DNA of 37,132 bases from a virus. Below the pieces are notes generated by a model, which saw only the letters and a list, made by a program, of their open reading frames with translations, made no database searches and was not told the DNA's origin. The position numbers and the translations under genes were made by a program. The DNA is taken from positions 1 to 37,132 of the IMG/VR virus record IMGVR_UViG_3300042301_002201; one strand, given 5' to 3'. Shown here piece after piece: positions 21,974 to 29,722 of this stretch (the first letter of the stretch is position 1; every line of letters begins with the position of its first letter).

Positions 21974-22311
21974 CACGCACAATCGAAGCAATCAAAGTGA
22001 TGCAGGCGTATGTGGAGGGTAATGAGGTGGAGGTCTTGTTTGCCGGAAAGTGGCAAAAAACAAATGTTCCTAGTTGGAGTTGGTCTGAAACAACCTACCG
22101 CATCAAACCCACCGCAACGCTCCGCCCGTGGACTGCGGATGAGGTGCCACTAGGAGCGCAGGCGAGGAATCGTGAACACCCAAAAACACGTTGGTTGATC
22201 GACCGCACATCCAGCGAAGAAAACAGAAAGGACTGGTGCGAAAAATACGAACACAGCACCGACGGCGGTGTGACTTGGAAACCCTGTGGGGTGGTGGAGG
22301 AGGCGAAATGA
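21970..22311 (+). CDS. Hypothetical early protein, 113 aa
   Basis: ATGA overlap. A compact Trp-rich alpha/beta protein: EAIKVMQAYVEGNEVEVLFA, then WQKTNVPSWSWSETTYRIKP and a C-terminal DGGVTWKPCGVVEEAK. The VMQAYxEG...W...P.W.W....YRIKP layout is common in small phage early proteins without known function. The DNA is less G+C-rich than that of the late genes. Confidence 0.65.
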   Translation: MTRTIEAIKVMQAYVEGNEVEVLFAGKWQKTNVPSWSWSETTYRIKPTATLRPWTADEVPLGAQARNREHPKTRWLIDRTSSEENRKDWCEKYEHSTDGGVTWKPCGVVEEAK

Positions 22312-22340
22312 ACCATCATATCGGTGACACCAACAAAATG
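22299..22340 (+). repeat. Duplicated start region, copy 1
   Basis: A 42-base segment (GGAGGCGAAATGAACCATC, then ATATCGGTGACACCAACAAA and ATG) spans the start of one gene and matches 22532-22570 over the next gene's start with one three-base length difference and one substitution. It includes a GGAGG just before the ATG. Confidence 0.8.
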
Positions 22341-22544
22341 ATCAACGACGGAGGACCGGCGTTTCCGAACGTCCCATCCGATCCACAATATTCAAAATGG
22401 GACATGGGCATGACCCTCCGCGACTTCTTCGCAGCGGCCATCATGCAGGGACTAATGTCCAGCCAGTGTCAGGTAGATGATCCGTATCCGATCTATGCCT
22501 ATCGGATAGCCGACGCAATGCTCAAAGCGAGGGAGGCGAAATGA
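22308..22544 (+). CDS. Small early phage protein, 78 aa
   Basis: ATGA overlap sets the start. The product contains NDGGPAFPNVPSDPQYSKWD, then GMTLRDFFAAAIMQGLMSS and YRIADAMLKAREAK, a combination common in small phage proteins of unknown function. GGAGG lies upstream. The N-terminus MNHHIGDTNKM is shared with the next gene through a local duplication. Confidence 0.72.
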   Translation: MNHHIGDTNKMINDGGPAFPNVPSDPQYSKWDMGMTLRDFFAAAIMQGLMSSQCQVDDPYPIYAYRIADAMLKAREAK

Positions 22545-22570
22545 ACCATCTTGGTGACACCAACAAAATG
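22532..22570 (+). repeat. Duplicated start region, copy 2
   Basis: Thirty-nine bases almost identical to 22299-22340, again covering a ribosome site and the first ten codons (MNHLGDTNKM). The downstream coding sequences are unrelated, so only the start module was copied. Confidence 0.8.
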
Positions 22571-22834
22571 GTCAGTGGGAACCCGAGGATGGACGCATCA
22601 GCACATGATGACGGAGCCATTTGGCAAACTGGTTGCGAACTCGAACTCGAACTCAACGCAGCCACCTCCGAGATTGAGGAGAAGCGCAAAGATGTCGTCT
22701 GGCTGGCGACTGAAAAGGCCAAGTTAGAGGAGCGCATCAAGCGGCTGGAGGAGGCGGGGGATGAAGCAATCTACCCCTTTGAATATGCGGCCAGAGTGAG
22801 AATTTGGACAGAAGCCAAGGAAGCCAAGCCGTGA
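22541..22834 (+). CDS. Small coiled-coil early protein, 97 aa
   Basis: ATGA overlap. The start MNHLGDTNKM is the duplicated module. Residues about 33-75 form a charged coiled coil (ELELELNAATSEIEEKRKDV, then TEKAKLEERIKRLEEAG), followed by ARVRIWTEAKEAKP. One of five adjacent small coiled-coil genes. No enzyme motif. Confidence 0.65.
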   Translation: MNHLGDTNKMVSGNPRMDASAHDDGAIWQTGCELELELNAATSEIEEKRKDVVWLATEKAKLEERIKRLEEAGDEAIYPFEYAARVRIWTEAKEAKP

Positions 22835-23037
22835 GAACATCAACCGAAACACTGATCGCAGCCATGCGGATATTGTCTCAGGATATTCAATCCGAGGACG
22901 GCGCTGCCAACGCGGCAGTCGCTGAAGCAGCGGAGCGACTAGCGGAGCAGCATATGCGCATCACTCAACTAGAGCAGGAAAACGACGACATGAGAGAGGA
23001 TCTGCTGCTGTGGGAGAATGGAGGGCCGTTGCCGTGA
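22831..23037 (+). CDS. Small coiled-coil early protein with DLLLW motif, 68 aa
   Basis: The GTG at 22831 overlaps the previous TGA and is chosen over an in-frame ATG 27 bases upstream for that reason. Helical throughout: RTSTETLIAAMRILSQDIQS, then RITQLEQENDDMREDLLLWE. The last phrase recurs in the protein at 23219 (RRLEEERDAMMADLLLWRKA), marking a paralogous tail. Confidence 0.62.
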   Translation: MRTSTETLIAAMRILSQDIQSEDGAANAAVAEAAERLAEQHMRITQLEQENDDMREDLLLWENGGPLP

Positions 23038-23222
23038 GAGACTTAGATTTCCCATATGCGCTGATGTTTGGACTGATAATTGGATCAATCATCTTGGGTG
23101 GATTCATCGGAGGTGAGGCACAAAGAGACGTACAACAGCGTGAAGCAGTCGCTGCTGGCCATGCAGAGTGGGTGGCCGACAAGAGCGGTAAACCACAATT
23201 CAAATGGAAGGAGTGCAAATGA
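23034..23222 (+). CDS. Small single-pass membrane protein, 62 aa
   Basis: GTG start overlapping the upstream stop. Residues 8-27 (ALMFGLIIGSIILGGFIGGE) form one membrane helix. The tail (EAVAAGHAEWVADKSGKPQF, then KWKECK) matches a common small phage protein pattern: A/G-rich REAVAAGxAxW...G.P.F.W. Likely an inner-membrane protein of unknown role; not obviously a holin. Confidence 0.65.
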   Translation: MRDLDFPYALMFGLIIGSIILGGFIGGEAQRDVQQREAVAAGHAEWVADKSGKPQFKWKECK

Positions 23223-23578
23223 GCGAACCAATCTACTTTTCAACCAACAGCCACCCGATATCCAATCCAACGACCCAGATCATGCGTGTCGATCTGGACG
23301 GTGGATTCACGGTCAATGAATCCATACCCGCTACTGATGCAGCCAAAGAAGTGCTTCGGATTATGAAGGAGCAATGGTTTGCCGACCCACAGGCCACAAA
23401 GATCCGCGAGCTTCAATCCGATGTCACCCAACTCGAAAACCGTCTCCGCGCTCTGTGGGACAAGCTCGAAGGCGAGCGCAAGTATTACATGGAGCAGATT
23501 CGCCGGCTGGAGGAGGAGCGCGACGCCATGATGGCTGACCTGCTTCTCTGGCGCAAAGCCAAGGAGGACAAGCCATGA
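23219..23578 (+). CDS. Coiled-coil early protein, 119 aa
   Basis: ATGA overlap. A small N-terminal domain (residues 1-55, EPIYFSTNSHPISNPTTQIM) is followed by a long coiled coil (TKIRELQSDVTQLENRLRAL, then MEQIRRLEEERDAMMADLLL). The tail is shared with the protein at 22831. Function unknown. Confidence 0.64.
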   Translation: MSEPIYFSTNSHPISNPTTQIMRVDLDGGFTVNESIPATDAAKEVLRIMKEQWFADPQATKIRELQSDVTQLENRLRALWDKLEGERKYYMEQIRRLEEERDAMMADLLLWRKAKEDKP

Positions 23579-23799
23579 GTGTTGAACAACGAATCCTTTT
23601 CCTATCGGAGGCTCCCGGTTGCCACCAGTCCCGCGAACTCCGCGCAATCGCTCTCGAAGTCAGGAAGCGGGAGGATCGGATCAAGCAACTGGAGAACCGC
23701 ATCCACCGAGCGAGTATGGCGTTCTTCCGAGACGGATCGGACGGTCATGTTGCGAGTCAAATGCTTCAGATTCTGGAGGAGGAACGGAACAACCCATGA
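23575..23799 (+). CDS. Small coiled-coil early protein, 74 aa
   Basis: ATGA overlap with the gene before and after. Helical and charged: SRELRAIALEVRKREDRIKQ, then LENRIHRASMAFFRDGSDG. A fourth member of the local coiled-coil series. No known function. Confidence 0.6.
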   Translation: MSVEQRILFLSEAPGCHQSRELRAIALEVRKREDRIKQLENRIHRASMAFFRDGSDGHVASQMLQILEEERNNP

Positions 23800-23969
23800 C
23801 CATCGAAGAAATGAGAACCATCGACGCCGTCAAGACCTACAAGGAGCTGGAAGAAGCCCGTGCAAGGATCGCGCACCTGGAGGCAGCACTCCGGCGTATC
23901 GCGAACGCCGACTACCGGGGCAACCGATCAGAGGAATCACAGATCGCCGCAGAGGCGTTGAAACCATGA
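23796..23969 (+). CDS. Small coiled-coil early protein, 57 aa
   Basis: ATGA overlap. The pattern ELEEARARIAHLEAALRRIA followed by NADYRGNRSEESQIAAEALK is common in phage early proteins: a short coiled coil ending in a DYRGNRSxESxIA helix. Function unknown. Confidence 0.65.
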   Translation: MTIEEMRTIDAVKTYKELEEARARIAHLEAALRRIANADYRGNRSEESQIAAEALKP

Positions 23970-24166
23970 TCACCAAACTCCACGAACTCCCGAGCGATCA
24001 CCCGCTGCGGAACACGGCCATCCAGCACATCGACGTGCGGATCAAATGTCGTCACACCGGCTCAACCCGGGACCCGCGCACCTGGCGCATCAAGGGCGAC
24101 ACCTACAACAGGCTGTGCGACACCTGGCAGACGAACTTCGATTTCATCATCCAACCAACAGCATGA
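23966..24166 (+). CDS. Hypothetical early protein, 66 aa
   Basis: The ATG overlaps the previous stop. A longer in-frame reading from 23579 is rejected because its extra part overlaps two real genes and is Arg/Ser-rich. The product (RNTAIQHIDVRIKCRHTGST, then RTWRIKGDTYNRLCDTW) is a small mixed alpha/beta protein, likely nucleic-acid binding given its basic charge. Unassigned. Confidence 0.58.
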   Translation: MITKLHELPSDHPLRNTAIQHIDVRIKCRHTGSTRDPRTWRIKGDTYNRLCDTWQTNFDFIIQPTA

Positions 24167-24318
24167 GCGAGAACACAGTGGCCAAGAAAATCAAGCAGGG
24201 CGACGGCGTCTACTGCATCAGCAAGCAGCAGGCGGGCGCGATCTACAAGGCAGCCCGGGACTACAAGCTCGACGACGTCAGCTACTGGCGGCGCAAGCGG
24301 GGAAAGGCCAGCAAGTGA
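24163..24318 (+). CDS. Small basic hypothetical protein, 51 aa
   Basis: ATGA overlap at the start and GTGA overlap at the end. The product is a short helical basic peptide (GVYCISKQQAGAIYKAARDY, then KLDDVSYWRRKRGKASK). It may be a small DNA-binding or regulatory protein; not recognised. Confidence 0.58.
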   Translation: MSENTVAKKIKQGDGVYCISKQQAGAIYKAARDYKLDDVSYWRRKRGKASK

Positions 24319-24530
24319 ACGACCGCATGGTCATAGACACGATGATGGAGTACGGCGGATCGTTCGTGCGCAAGCTGGGTGCTGCGGCCCTGGTGGCCGA
24401 CCCGGAGAACCTGCGCAAGATCAAGAACGCATGGCCCGACTACTGGGCGCAGTACGGCCGCATGGCCAAACAGATTTCTGAGGTCGAAAGACAGGCCTCG
24501 GCGAAACAAAACAACAACAACATAAAGTAA
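24315..24530 (+). CDS. Small conserved phage protein, 71 aa
   Basis: GTG start overlapping the upstream stop. The product NDRMVIDTMMEYGGSFVRKL, then GAAALVADPENLRKIKNAWP and DYWAQYGRMA is a helical pattern common in phages, known only as a hypothetical protein. It ends in an Asn run (KQNNNNIK). It directly precedes the SSB-like gene. Confidence 0.65.
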   Translation: MNDRMVIDTMMEYGGSFVRKLGAAALVADPENLRKIKNAWPDYWAQYGRMAKQISEVERQASAKQNNNNIK

Positions 24531-24535
24531 GACGT

Positions 24536-25315
24536 ATGATTATCAGTGCAACAGGCGGTAAGAAGGACTTCGCGCCGTGCCCCGAGTTCTCGGGCCGGGC
24601 GGTGTGCGTGGACGTGACTCCCCTCAAGGAGTACGAAACCGAGTACGGCGTGAAACAGAAGTTCAAGTTCGCGTTCGAGATTGAACTGCAGGACGACAGT
24701 AGGGACCCGGTGCAGCCCTGGGTGGTGTTCACCAAGCCCATGGTGCCGAGCCTGCATGAGAAGGCGGCGCTGACCAAGTTCCTCAAGGACTGGTTCGGCC
24801 GGAAGCTGACCGACCAGGAGAACAAGAGCCTGGACCTGGAGAGCCTGATCGGGCGCCCGGCCAGCCTGGTCATCGGGCACGAGCAGAGCGCGGATGGGAG
24901 CAAGACCTACGCGAACATCAAGCTGATCATGGCGCACAAGGCAGGCGAGCCGCTGGCAGCAAGCGGGCTGTGGGTGCGGTTGCAAGACCGGCCTGCGAAG
25001 GATGGTGATGGTAAGGCAGCGCCGGCGAGCGGGGACTCGAGCTTCCGCAAGACATCGGGCGGTGGGCAGCCGGCAACGGATGACCCGTCGAAGGTCAAGG
25101 TGCACGTCGGCAAGCACAAGGGCATCGAGCTGCGGGAGCTGACCGAGGAGAGCATCACGAGCCTCATCGAGCACTGGCTGCCCAAGGCCAAGGCCGAGGT
25201 GAAGCAGTCCGCGGATGACAAGCGCCTCATCAATGGCCTGACGTGGTACCAGGCCAAGTTCAAGGCCGCCGAGGAAGCGCAGATGAAGCTGGAGCAGGAT
25301 GATATTCCCTACTGA
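24536..25315 (+). CDS. SSB-like single-stranded DNA-binding protein, 259 aa
   Basis: The N-terminal ~140 residues form an OB-fold-like beta domain (SGRAVCVDVTPLKEYETEYG, KQKFKFAFEIELQDD, then RPASLVIGHEQSADGSKTYA). A Gly/Ser/Pro linker (about 148-182) leads to KVKVHVGKHKGIELRELTEE, a short module of the GKHKG...L type also found attached to exonucleases. The protein ends EQDDIPY, close to the acidic SSB tip DDIPF that recruits partner proteins. Neighbours are nuclease and helicase genes. It likely coats ssDNA during phage replication or recombination. Confidence 0.72.
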   Translation: MIISATGGKKDFAPCPEFSGRAVCVDVTPLKEYETEYGVKQKFKFAFEIELQDDSRDPVQPWVVFTKPMVPSLHEKAALTKFLKDWFGRKLTDQENKSLDLESLIGRPASLVIGHEQSADGSKTYANIKLIMAHKAGEPLAASGLWVRLQDRPAKDGDGKAAPASGDSSFRKTSGGGQPATDDPSKVKVHVGKHKGIELRELTEESITSLIEHWLPKAKAEVKQSADDKRLINGLTWYQAKFKAAEEAQMKLEQDDIPY

Positions 25316-25318
25316 GCC

Positions 25319-25723
25319 ATGAACTCGACCAAGAAGAAGTACAGCAAGGTGGCCCACCTTATCCCGGAGGTCATGCAGATGAAGGCCGAGGGGAAGTCCA
25401 TCACACAGATCGGCGAGATCATGGGCCTGACCAAGCAGCGCATCAGCCAGATCGCACGGGCGGCCCAGACCAAGGCCGACATTCAGGCGCAGTGGGGCTG
25501 GCCCTTTACCACGCGCACCTTCAATATCCTGGACCGCATGGCGGTGAAGGATAAGGACGAGGCCCTGAGCCTCTACACGTCCGGGCACCTGCATCCCAAC
25601 GCCGTCACTGGCTTCGGATGGAAGAGCTACGGCGAGATCTGCGAGTGGCTGGCCGTGCCGGTGCTTCTGAAACGGCCCAAGGCGCCCAAGCTGTGCCCGC
25701 ACTGCGGTAAGAACATCATCTGA
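25319..25723 (+). CDS. HTH protein with RNA polymerase alpha-CTD-like domain, 134 aa
   Basis: Three parts. Residues 21-49 (MKAEGKSITQIGEIMGLTKQ, then RISQIARA) are a sigma region 4-like helix-turn-helix. Residues about 60-113 (FTTRTFNILDRMAVKDKDEA, then GFGWKSYGEICEWLAV) follow the helix-hairpin-helix layout of the C-terminal domain of bacterial RNA polymerase alpha, including the G-x-KSxxEI phrase. The end has CPHCG, half of a zinc ribbon. Such a protein could bind DNA and mimic or contact RNA polymerase. Alternatively the second domain is just a DNA-binding HhH. Followed by an intergenic gap. Confidence 0.65.
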   Translation: MNSTKKKYSKVAHLIPEVMQMKAEGKSITQIGEIMGLTKQRISQIARAAQTKADIQAQWGWPFTTRTFNILDRMAVKDKDEALSLYTSGHLHPNAVTGFGWKSYGEICEWLAVPVLLKRPKAPKLCPHCGKNII

Positions 25724-25819
25724 CAACTTTCCCGGGCAGCCTGTTGCTGTCGGGGACTCATGGACAACAAGCGGGGGGTGCGCATCCGCTGACAAACGCA
25801 CATTAAACTTTTTCATACT
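25724..25819. promoter_or_regulatory. Intergenic gap with hairpin and AT-rich promoter-like stretch
   Basis: The left part can fold (CCCGGGCAGC, then CTGTTGCTGTCGGG at 25731-25754) with a bulge. The right part is A+T-rich: CTGACA at 25789-25794 could be a -35 box, but no good -10 lies at the right distance and the ATG follows directly. No Shine-Dalgarno sequence is seen. A terminator followed by a promoter for the replication genes is possible. Confidence 0.4.
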
Positions 25820-26482
25820 ATGCCAGCAAACCCACGTATTTACTTCGACATCGAGACTGGACCGCTTCCTCCTGGGGAGTTGGTCATCCCCCCGTTTGAC
25901 CCGAGCCAGGTCAAGCTGGGCAACATCAAGAACCCGGACCTGATCGCTGAGAAGATCAGGACAGCCGAGGAGAACCACGCCAGCGACTACATCCGAAACG
26001 CAGCCCTGGATGCCCTCAGCGGCCAGGTGCTGGCCATCGGATACCGTGTCGAGCATGAGCCGCCCGCGGTGCTCTGCTCCGATGCAGATGGCGAGAAGGC
26101 CATGCTGCTGCAGTTCTGGGCAATGCTCGACAGCTTCGAGCGCAAGCCGCAGATGATCGGGTTCAATGTGAAGCCGTTCGACCTGCCGTTTTTGTTCAAG
26201 CGGAGCTGGAAGCACCGGATCACGGTGCCCTATTGGATGCGCAATGGGCGCTATTGGACCGACCTGATTGTGGATTTGCGCGAGGTGTGGCAGCTCGGCG
26301 ACAGCCGGGCGCATGGGAGTTTGGCTGCGATATCCAGGCACCTCGGGCTGGGCGACAAGGCCGGCAACGGGGCGCACTTCCACGAGCTGTTCAGGACCGA
26401 TCGCCAGGCAGCAATCGACTACTGCCTGAGGGACGTGCAGCTGACGCAGAAGGTGGCCGACATTCTGATCCCTACCTACTGA
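25820..26482 (+). CDS. DEDDy 3'-5' exonuclease (DnaQ/PolB-exo-like), 220 aa
   Basis: A stand-alone proofreading-type nuclease. Exo I is D10 and E12 in IYFDIETG. Exo II is N116-x4-D121 in GFNVKPFDLPFL. Exo III is Y201-x3-D205 in DYCLRDVQLT. These give the DEDDy set. The fold resembles exonuclease domains of family B polymerases but with no polymerase attached. It sits upstream of the Pif1 helicase, so it probably trims or proofreads 3' ends during phage replication. Confidence 0.88.
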   Translation: MPANPRIYFDIETGPLPPGELVIPPFDPSQVKLGNIKNPDLIAEKIRTAEENHASDYIRNAALDALSGQVLAIGYRVEHEPPAVLCSDADGEKAMLLQFWAMLDSFERKPQMIGFNVKPFDLPFLFKRSWKHRITVPYWMRNGRYWTDLIVDLREVWQLGDSRAHGSLAAISRHLGLGDKAGNGAHFHELFRTDRQAAIDYCLRDVQLTQKVADILIPTY

Positions 26483-26486
26483 TCCA

Positions 26487-27755
26487 ATGATTGCCAGCCC
26501 GTCTGTCCATGTGATCGAGGACGACTTCGATCCGACGCCCGAGGACCGTTTCATGGTCTGGGCAAAATCCTTTGGGAACGTCTTCCTCACAGGGCAGGCG
26601 GGCACCGGCAAGTCCACGCTGCTGCGGGAGTTCCTGAGCAGAGTGGAAGGAGTCCGGGATGTGGCCATCACGGCCCCGACAGGCATCGCCGCACTGAATG
26701 TGGGCGGGACCACCGTGCACCGCTGGTGCGGGATGCAGTTGGGGCCGCAGGATGGCGAGGACTTCGAGGGGGCTGCCGAGCGGCTGGAGGAGCAGCCTTC
26801 GATTCATGGCGCCCGTAAGCGGGTGCGGAGCACCGAAGTCCTGGTGGTCGATGAGATCAGCATGATGGCAGGCCGGCACCTCGACTTCCTAAACTTCTGG
26901 GTGAAGCGGATCAGAGAAGACAGCCGGCCTTTCGGTGGGTTACAGGTGATCTTCCTGGGTGACTTCCTGCAGTTGCCGCCGGTCAGGACCGATCAGAGCA
27001 AGCCCTACGACTGGGCGTTCCTGAGCAAGGCCTGGGAGGAAGCCGACTTCAAGACGATCAAGCTCGAGAAGGTGCGGCGGCAGAATGATCTGCCTTTCAT
27101 CGAGATGTTGAGCGGGTTCCGCGTGGGCAGGATGAAGCCGCGGGATAACCAGTTGCTGCGGAGTGCGCTCAGGATGAACCCGCCGGAGCACATCACCCGG
27201 CTGATGACGCACAACGTGCAGGTGGACAAGTGGAACAACTACCGATTGAGCTCAATTGATGGCCCGATTGCCGTGTTCGATGCCGAGGTGAAGGGCGTTG
27301 ACCAGGCGGTGGAGTTCGCCACCAAGAACATGAGCACGCCGCGGGTGCTGCAGTTGAAGCCCGGGGCTGCGGTCATGTTCACCGCTAATGATGCGGAGCA
27401 GGGCTTCTACAATGGGCAGGTGGGCCGGGTGGTTGAGTTCCGAGGCAGCGACATCGTGGTCGAGAGCCGCGGTGAGAAGATTTCACTGGGTCGGCGCAAA
27501 TGGTTCTTTGAGAGTTTGGGGGTGACCGTCCAACAATACCCGCTCCGATTGGCTTACGCGATGACCATACACCGGGCGCAGGGACTGACCCTGGATGCCG
27601 CAAGGATTGATATCAGGGCGGCCCGGGAGCCAGGACAGGCCTACGTGGCACTGAGCCGGGTGCGGACGCTGGGCGGGATCTACCTGACCGAGTGGCCGAA
27701 AGGATGGTTTATATCAGAGGAGGCGTTGCGGTTTGAAAGGCGCGAAGAGGTATGA
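26487..27755 (+). CDS. Pif1-like SF1B DNA helicase, 422 aa
   Basis: All main motifs are visible: Walker A GQAGTGKST (36-44), TAPTGIAAL (62-70), Walker B VVDEISMM (120-127), GDFLQLPPV (158-166), then TIHRAQGLTLD (about 360-370) and AYVALSR (about 385-391). The size is that of a minimal Pif1 core without accessory domains. It is a 5'-3' helicase expected to unwind DNA or move replication forks, and its stop overlaps the primase-helicase start (ATGA). Confidence 0.93.
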   Translation: MIASPSVHVIEDDFDPTPEDRFMVWAKSFGNVFLTGQAGTGKSTLLREFLSRVEGVRDVAITAPTGIAALNVGGTTVHRWCGMQLGPQDGEDFEGAAERLEEQPSIHGARKRVRSTEVLVVDEISMMAGRHLDFLNFWVKRIREDSRPFGGLQVIFLGDFLQLPPVRTDQSKPYDWAFLSKAWEEADFKTIKLEKVRRQNDLPFIEMLSGFRVGRMKPRDNQLLRSALRMNPPEHITRLMTHNVQVDKWNNYRLSSIDGPIAVFDAEVKGVDQAVEFATKNMSTPRVLQLKPGAAVMFTANDAEQGFYNGQVGRVVEFRGSDIVVESRGEKISLGRRKWFFESLGVTVQQYPLRLAYAMTIHRAQGLTLDAARIDIRAAREPGQAYVALSRVRTLGGIYLTEWPKGWFISEEALRFERREEV

Positions 27756-29722
27756 TGACGACGCAAGAGATCGAGGGCTGGCTGGGCACGCCGCTGTTCC
27801 TAGTGCCGCAGAGCCCGGGGACCAAGATTCCGATGGTCAAGTACACCCAGGAGACCATGGAGAGCACCAAGCGGGACGTGTACAGGGTGATGTTGGAGCA
27901 CGGCAACGTGGCTGTGAGGCTCGGGGAGTTTTCTGGGGGGCTGTGCGCCATTGACTTCGATGATGATGGGAGTTTGGAGGCCTTCCTGAGGGTGAACCCG
28001 GTGCTGCAGGGAAGTGCGCGGTGGAAGGGCAAACGGGGGGCGCAGATTGGTGTGCGGGTCACGGGCAAGTACCCGGGGCCATGCGCGGAGCGGAGCACGA
28101 CCGAGATGATACAGGTCGGTGATCGGTTGCTGGGCAAGCCGTTGTACGAGTGGCGGAGTACCGGGAACCTGAGCACGGTCAAGGGACTGCATCCGAGCGG
28201 GTGCGAGTATAGCGTGCTGGTGGACAGGCCGCCGGTGGCCTTGGAGTTCAGCCAGATACGCTGGCCCGAGGGCTGGCCGGCGCCGGGCAGTCGGGATGAG
28301 ATCGCGCAGTTGATTAGGCAGCATGGCGTGCCTTGGACGTTCGGCAGGAGCGGCACGGGCAATCTGCAGGCGCCGTTCTTCGCGGCCTACATGGCGCATA
28401 AGGAGCGGTTCCTCTTCGATGCGGTCACCGGGATGCACTACTGGTATCATGGGGACCGCGGGATCTGGATGAGCATGAGCCGCGAGGAGATGGCGCAGAA
28501 GGCCCTGGAGACCGCCAGGCGCGTTCTGTTGGACCAGGTGGCCTCTACGGAGGACCCGAGGCTGCCGGCGCTGCTGACGAGGCTCACAGCGAGTTTCGCG
28601 GATCAGGTGGTGGATCTGATCGGGCGGCTGCAGGTCGAGCGCAATCCGTTCTCGAGGCCCGATAGCGTGGTCCACTGCTCCAATGTCATGGTGGACCTAC
28701 GGGCTGCGCCGTATGAGATGCACGGGTTCGGCCCGGAGTGGATGAGCCGGAACCAGACGCCGGTGCGTTATGTCCAGGGTGCGCACAGCCTGATGTGGCA
28801 GGCCTTCCTGGATCATGCACTGCCCGAGAAGGATGACCAGATGCTGCTGCAGCGTTGGGGCGGCCTGGCGCTGCTGCAGAGGAACAGGCCGCAGGTCATA
28901 CTGCTGCTGACGGGAACCGGTGGCGGCGGGAAGAGCACGGTGGCCGGATTGGTGCGGCGGTTGGTGGGTGATGAGAACTGCAGCGAGCTGAGGACCGCGC
29001 ACCTGGGGAGTAGGTTTGAATTGGCCAACTTCCATGACCGGACACTGCTGATCGGCAGCGACGTGCCGCCGGACTTCCTGTCCTGCGAGGAGAGCCAGCA
29101 GCTCAAGGCGCTGACGGGCGGCGACAGGTTGAGCGTGGAGTTTAAGGGGAAGAGCGGGGCGAAAGCGGTGGTGGGCGACTGGAACGTGATTGTGACTGCG
29201 AACAGTCGGCTGAAGGTGAATGTGCAGGGAGACTTGGGAGCGTGGAGCAGGCGGTTGCTGCTGCTCGACTTCAGCCAGCCCAAGCCCGAGAAGGTTATAC
29301 CGAATTACCACGATGTGATGATTGAGCGGGAAGGTAGTGGGATATTGAACTGGTTTCTGGAGGGCGCGGAGGATTTGTGCCGGGTCATGCAGGCCGGCAG
29401 GCCGTTCCCGGTTACCGAGAGGCAGCGCGGCATGATTGATAATCTGTTGAGCGAGAGCGACAGTGTTAGATACTTTGTTGTTAATCATGTTAGAGGAAGC
29501 AGTATGTCGTCGGATTGTATCACTACGGAGGAGTTATATAGTGCTTACATGACGATGTGTAACAACAAGGAATGGGGGCCGGAACCGGAGAAGCGTTTCC
29601 AGAAACGTGCCGCTGAACTGATGCTGGAGATACACCAGGCCATCCCGTCGAACCACATTCACCGTAGCGACGGTCAGCAACAACAGTCCCGAGGCTACAT
29701 GAAAGTAACCTTGACCGCATGA
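27752..29722 (+). CDS. AEP primase-polymerase fused to SF3 (D5/P4-like) helicase, 656 aa
   Basis: The N-terminal part has the archaeo-eukaryotic primase acidic motif CAIDFDDDG (65-73; D68 and D70) after VAVRLGEFSGGL. The C-terminal part is an SF3 helicase: Walker A GTGGGGKST (388-396), then TLLIGSDVPPDF, and IVTANSRLKV with an arginine pair (AWSRRLLLLDF). The two domains in one chain are typical of phage and plasmid initiator primase-helicases. It probably opens the origin and primes, and may extend, DNA. A primase-type zinc ribbon is encoded separately just downstream. ATG ATG at the start leaves the first codon uncertain by three bases. Confidence 0.88.
   Translation: MMTTQEIEGWLGTPLFLVPQSPGTKIPMVKYTQETMESTKRDVYRVMLEHGNVAVRLGEFSGGLCAIDFDDDGSLEAFLRVNPVLQGSARWKGKRGAQIGVRVTGKYPGPCAERSTTEMIQVGDRLLGKPLYEWRSTGNLSTVKGLHPSGCEYSVLVDRPPVALEFSQIRWPEGWPAPGSRDEIAQLIRQHGVPWTFGRSGTGNLQAPFFAAYMAHKERFLFDAVTGMHYWYHGDRGIWMSMSREEMAQKALETARRVLLDQVASTEDPRLPALLTRLTASFADQVVDLIGRLQVERNPFSRPDSVVHCSNVMVDLRAAPYEMHGFGPEWMSRNQTPVRYVQGAHSLMWQAFLDHALPEKDDQMLLQRWGGLALLQRNRPQVILLLTGTGGGGKSTVAGLVRRLVGDENCSELRTAHLGSRFELANFHDRTLLIGSDVPPDFLSCEESQQLKALTGGDRLSVEFKGKSGAKAVVGDWNVIVTANSRLKVNVQGDLGAWSRRLLLLDFSQPKPEKVIPNYHDVMIEREGSGILNWFLEGAEDLCRVMQAGRPFPVTERQRGMIDNLLSESDSVRYFVVNHVRGSSMSSDCITTEELYSAYMTMCNNKEWGPEPEKRFQKRAAELMLEIHQAIPSNHIHRSDGQQQQSRGYMKVTLTA

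Noticed and set aside
23579-23965. Long reading frame upstream of and in frame with the gene at 23966
   Set aside because: Its Arg/Ser-rich product overlaps two coupled genes in their proper frames; only the part from 23966 is supported.
24440-26713. 757-codon open frame on the minus strand
   Set aside because: It lies opposite four well-supported genes (SSB-like, HTH/alpha-CTD-like, exonuclease, Pif1). Its product is Leu/Arg/His-rich with no motif. Long antisense frames are expected opposite GC-rich coding DNA.
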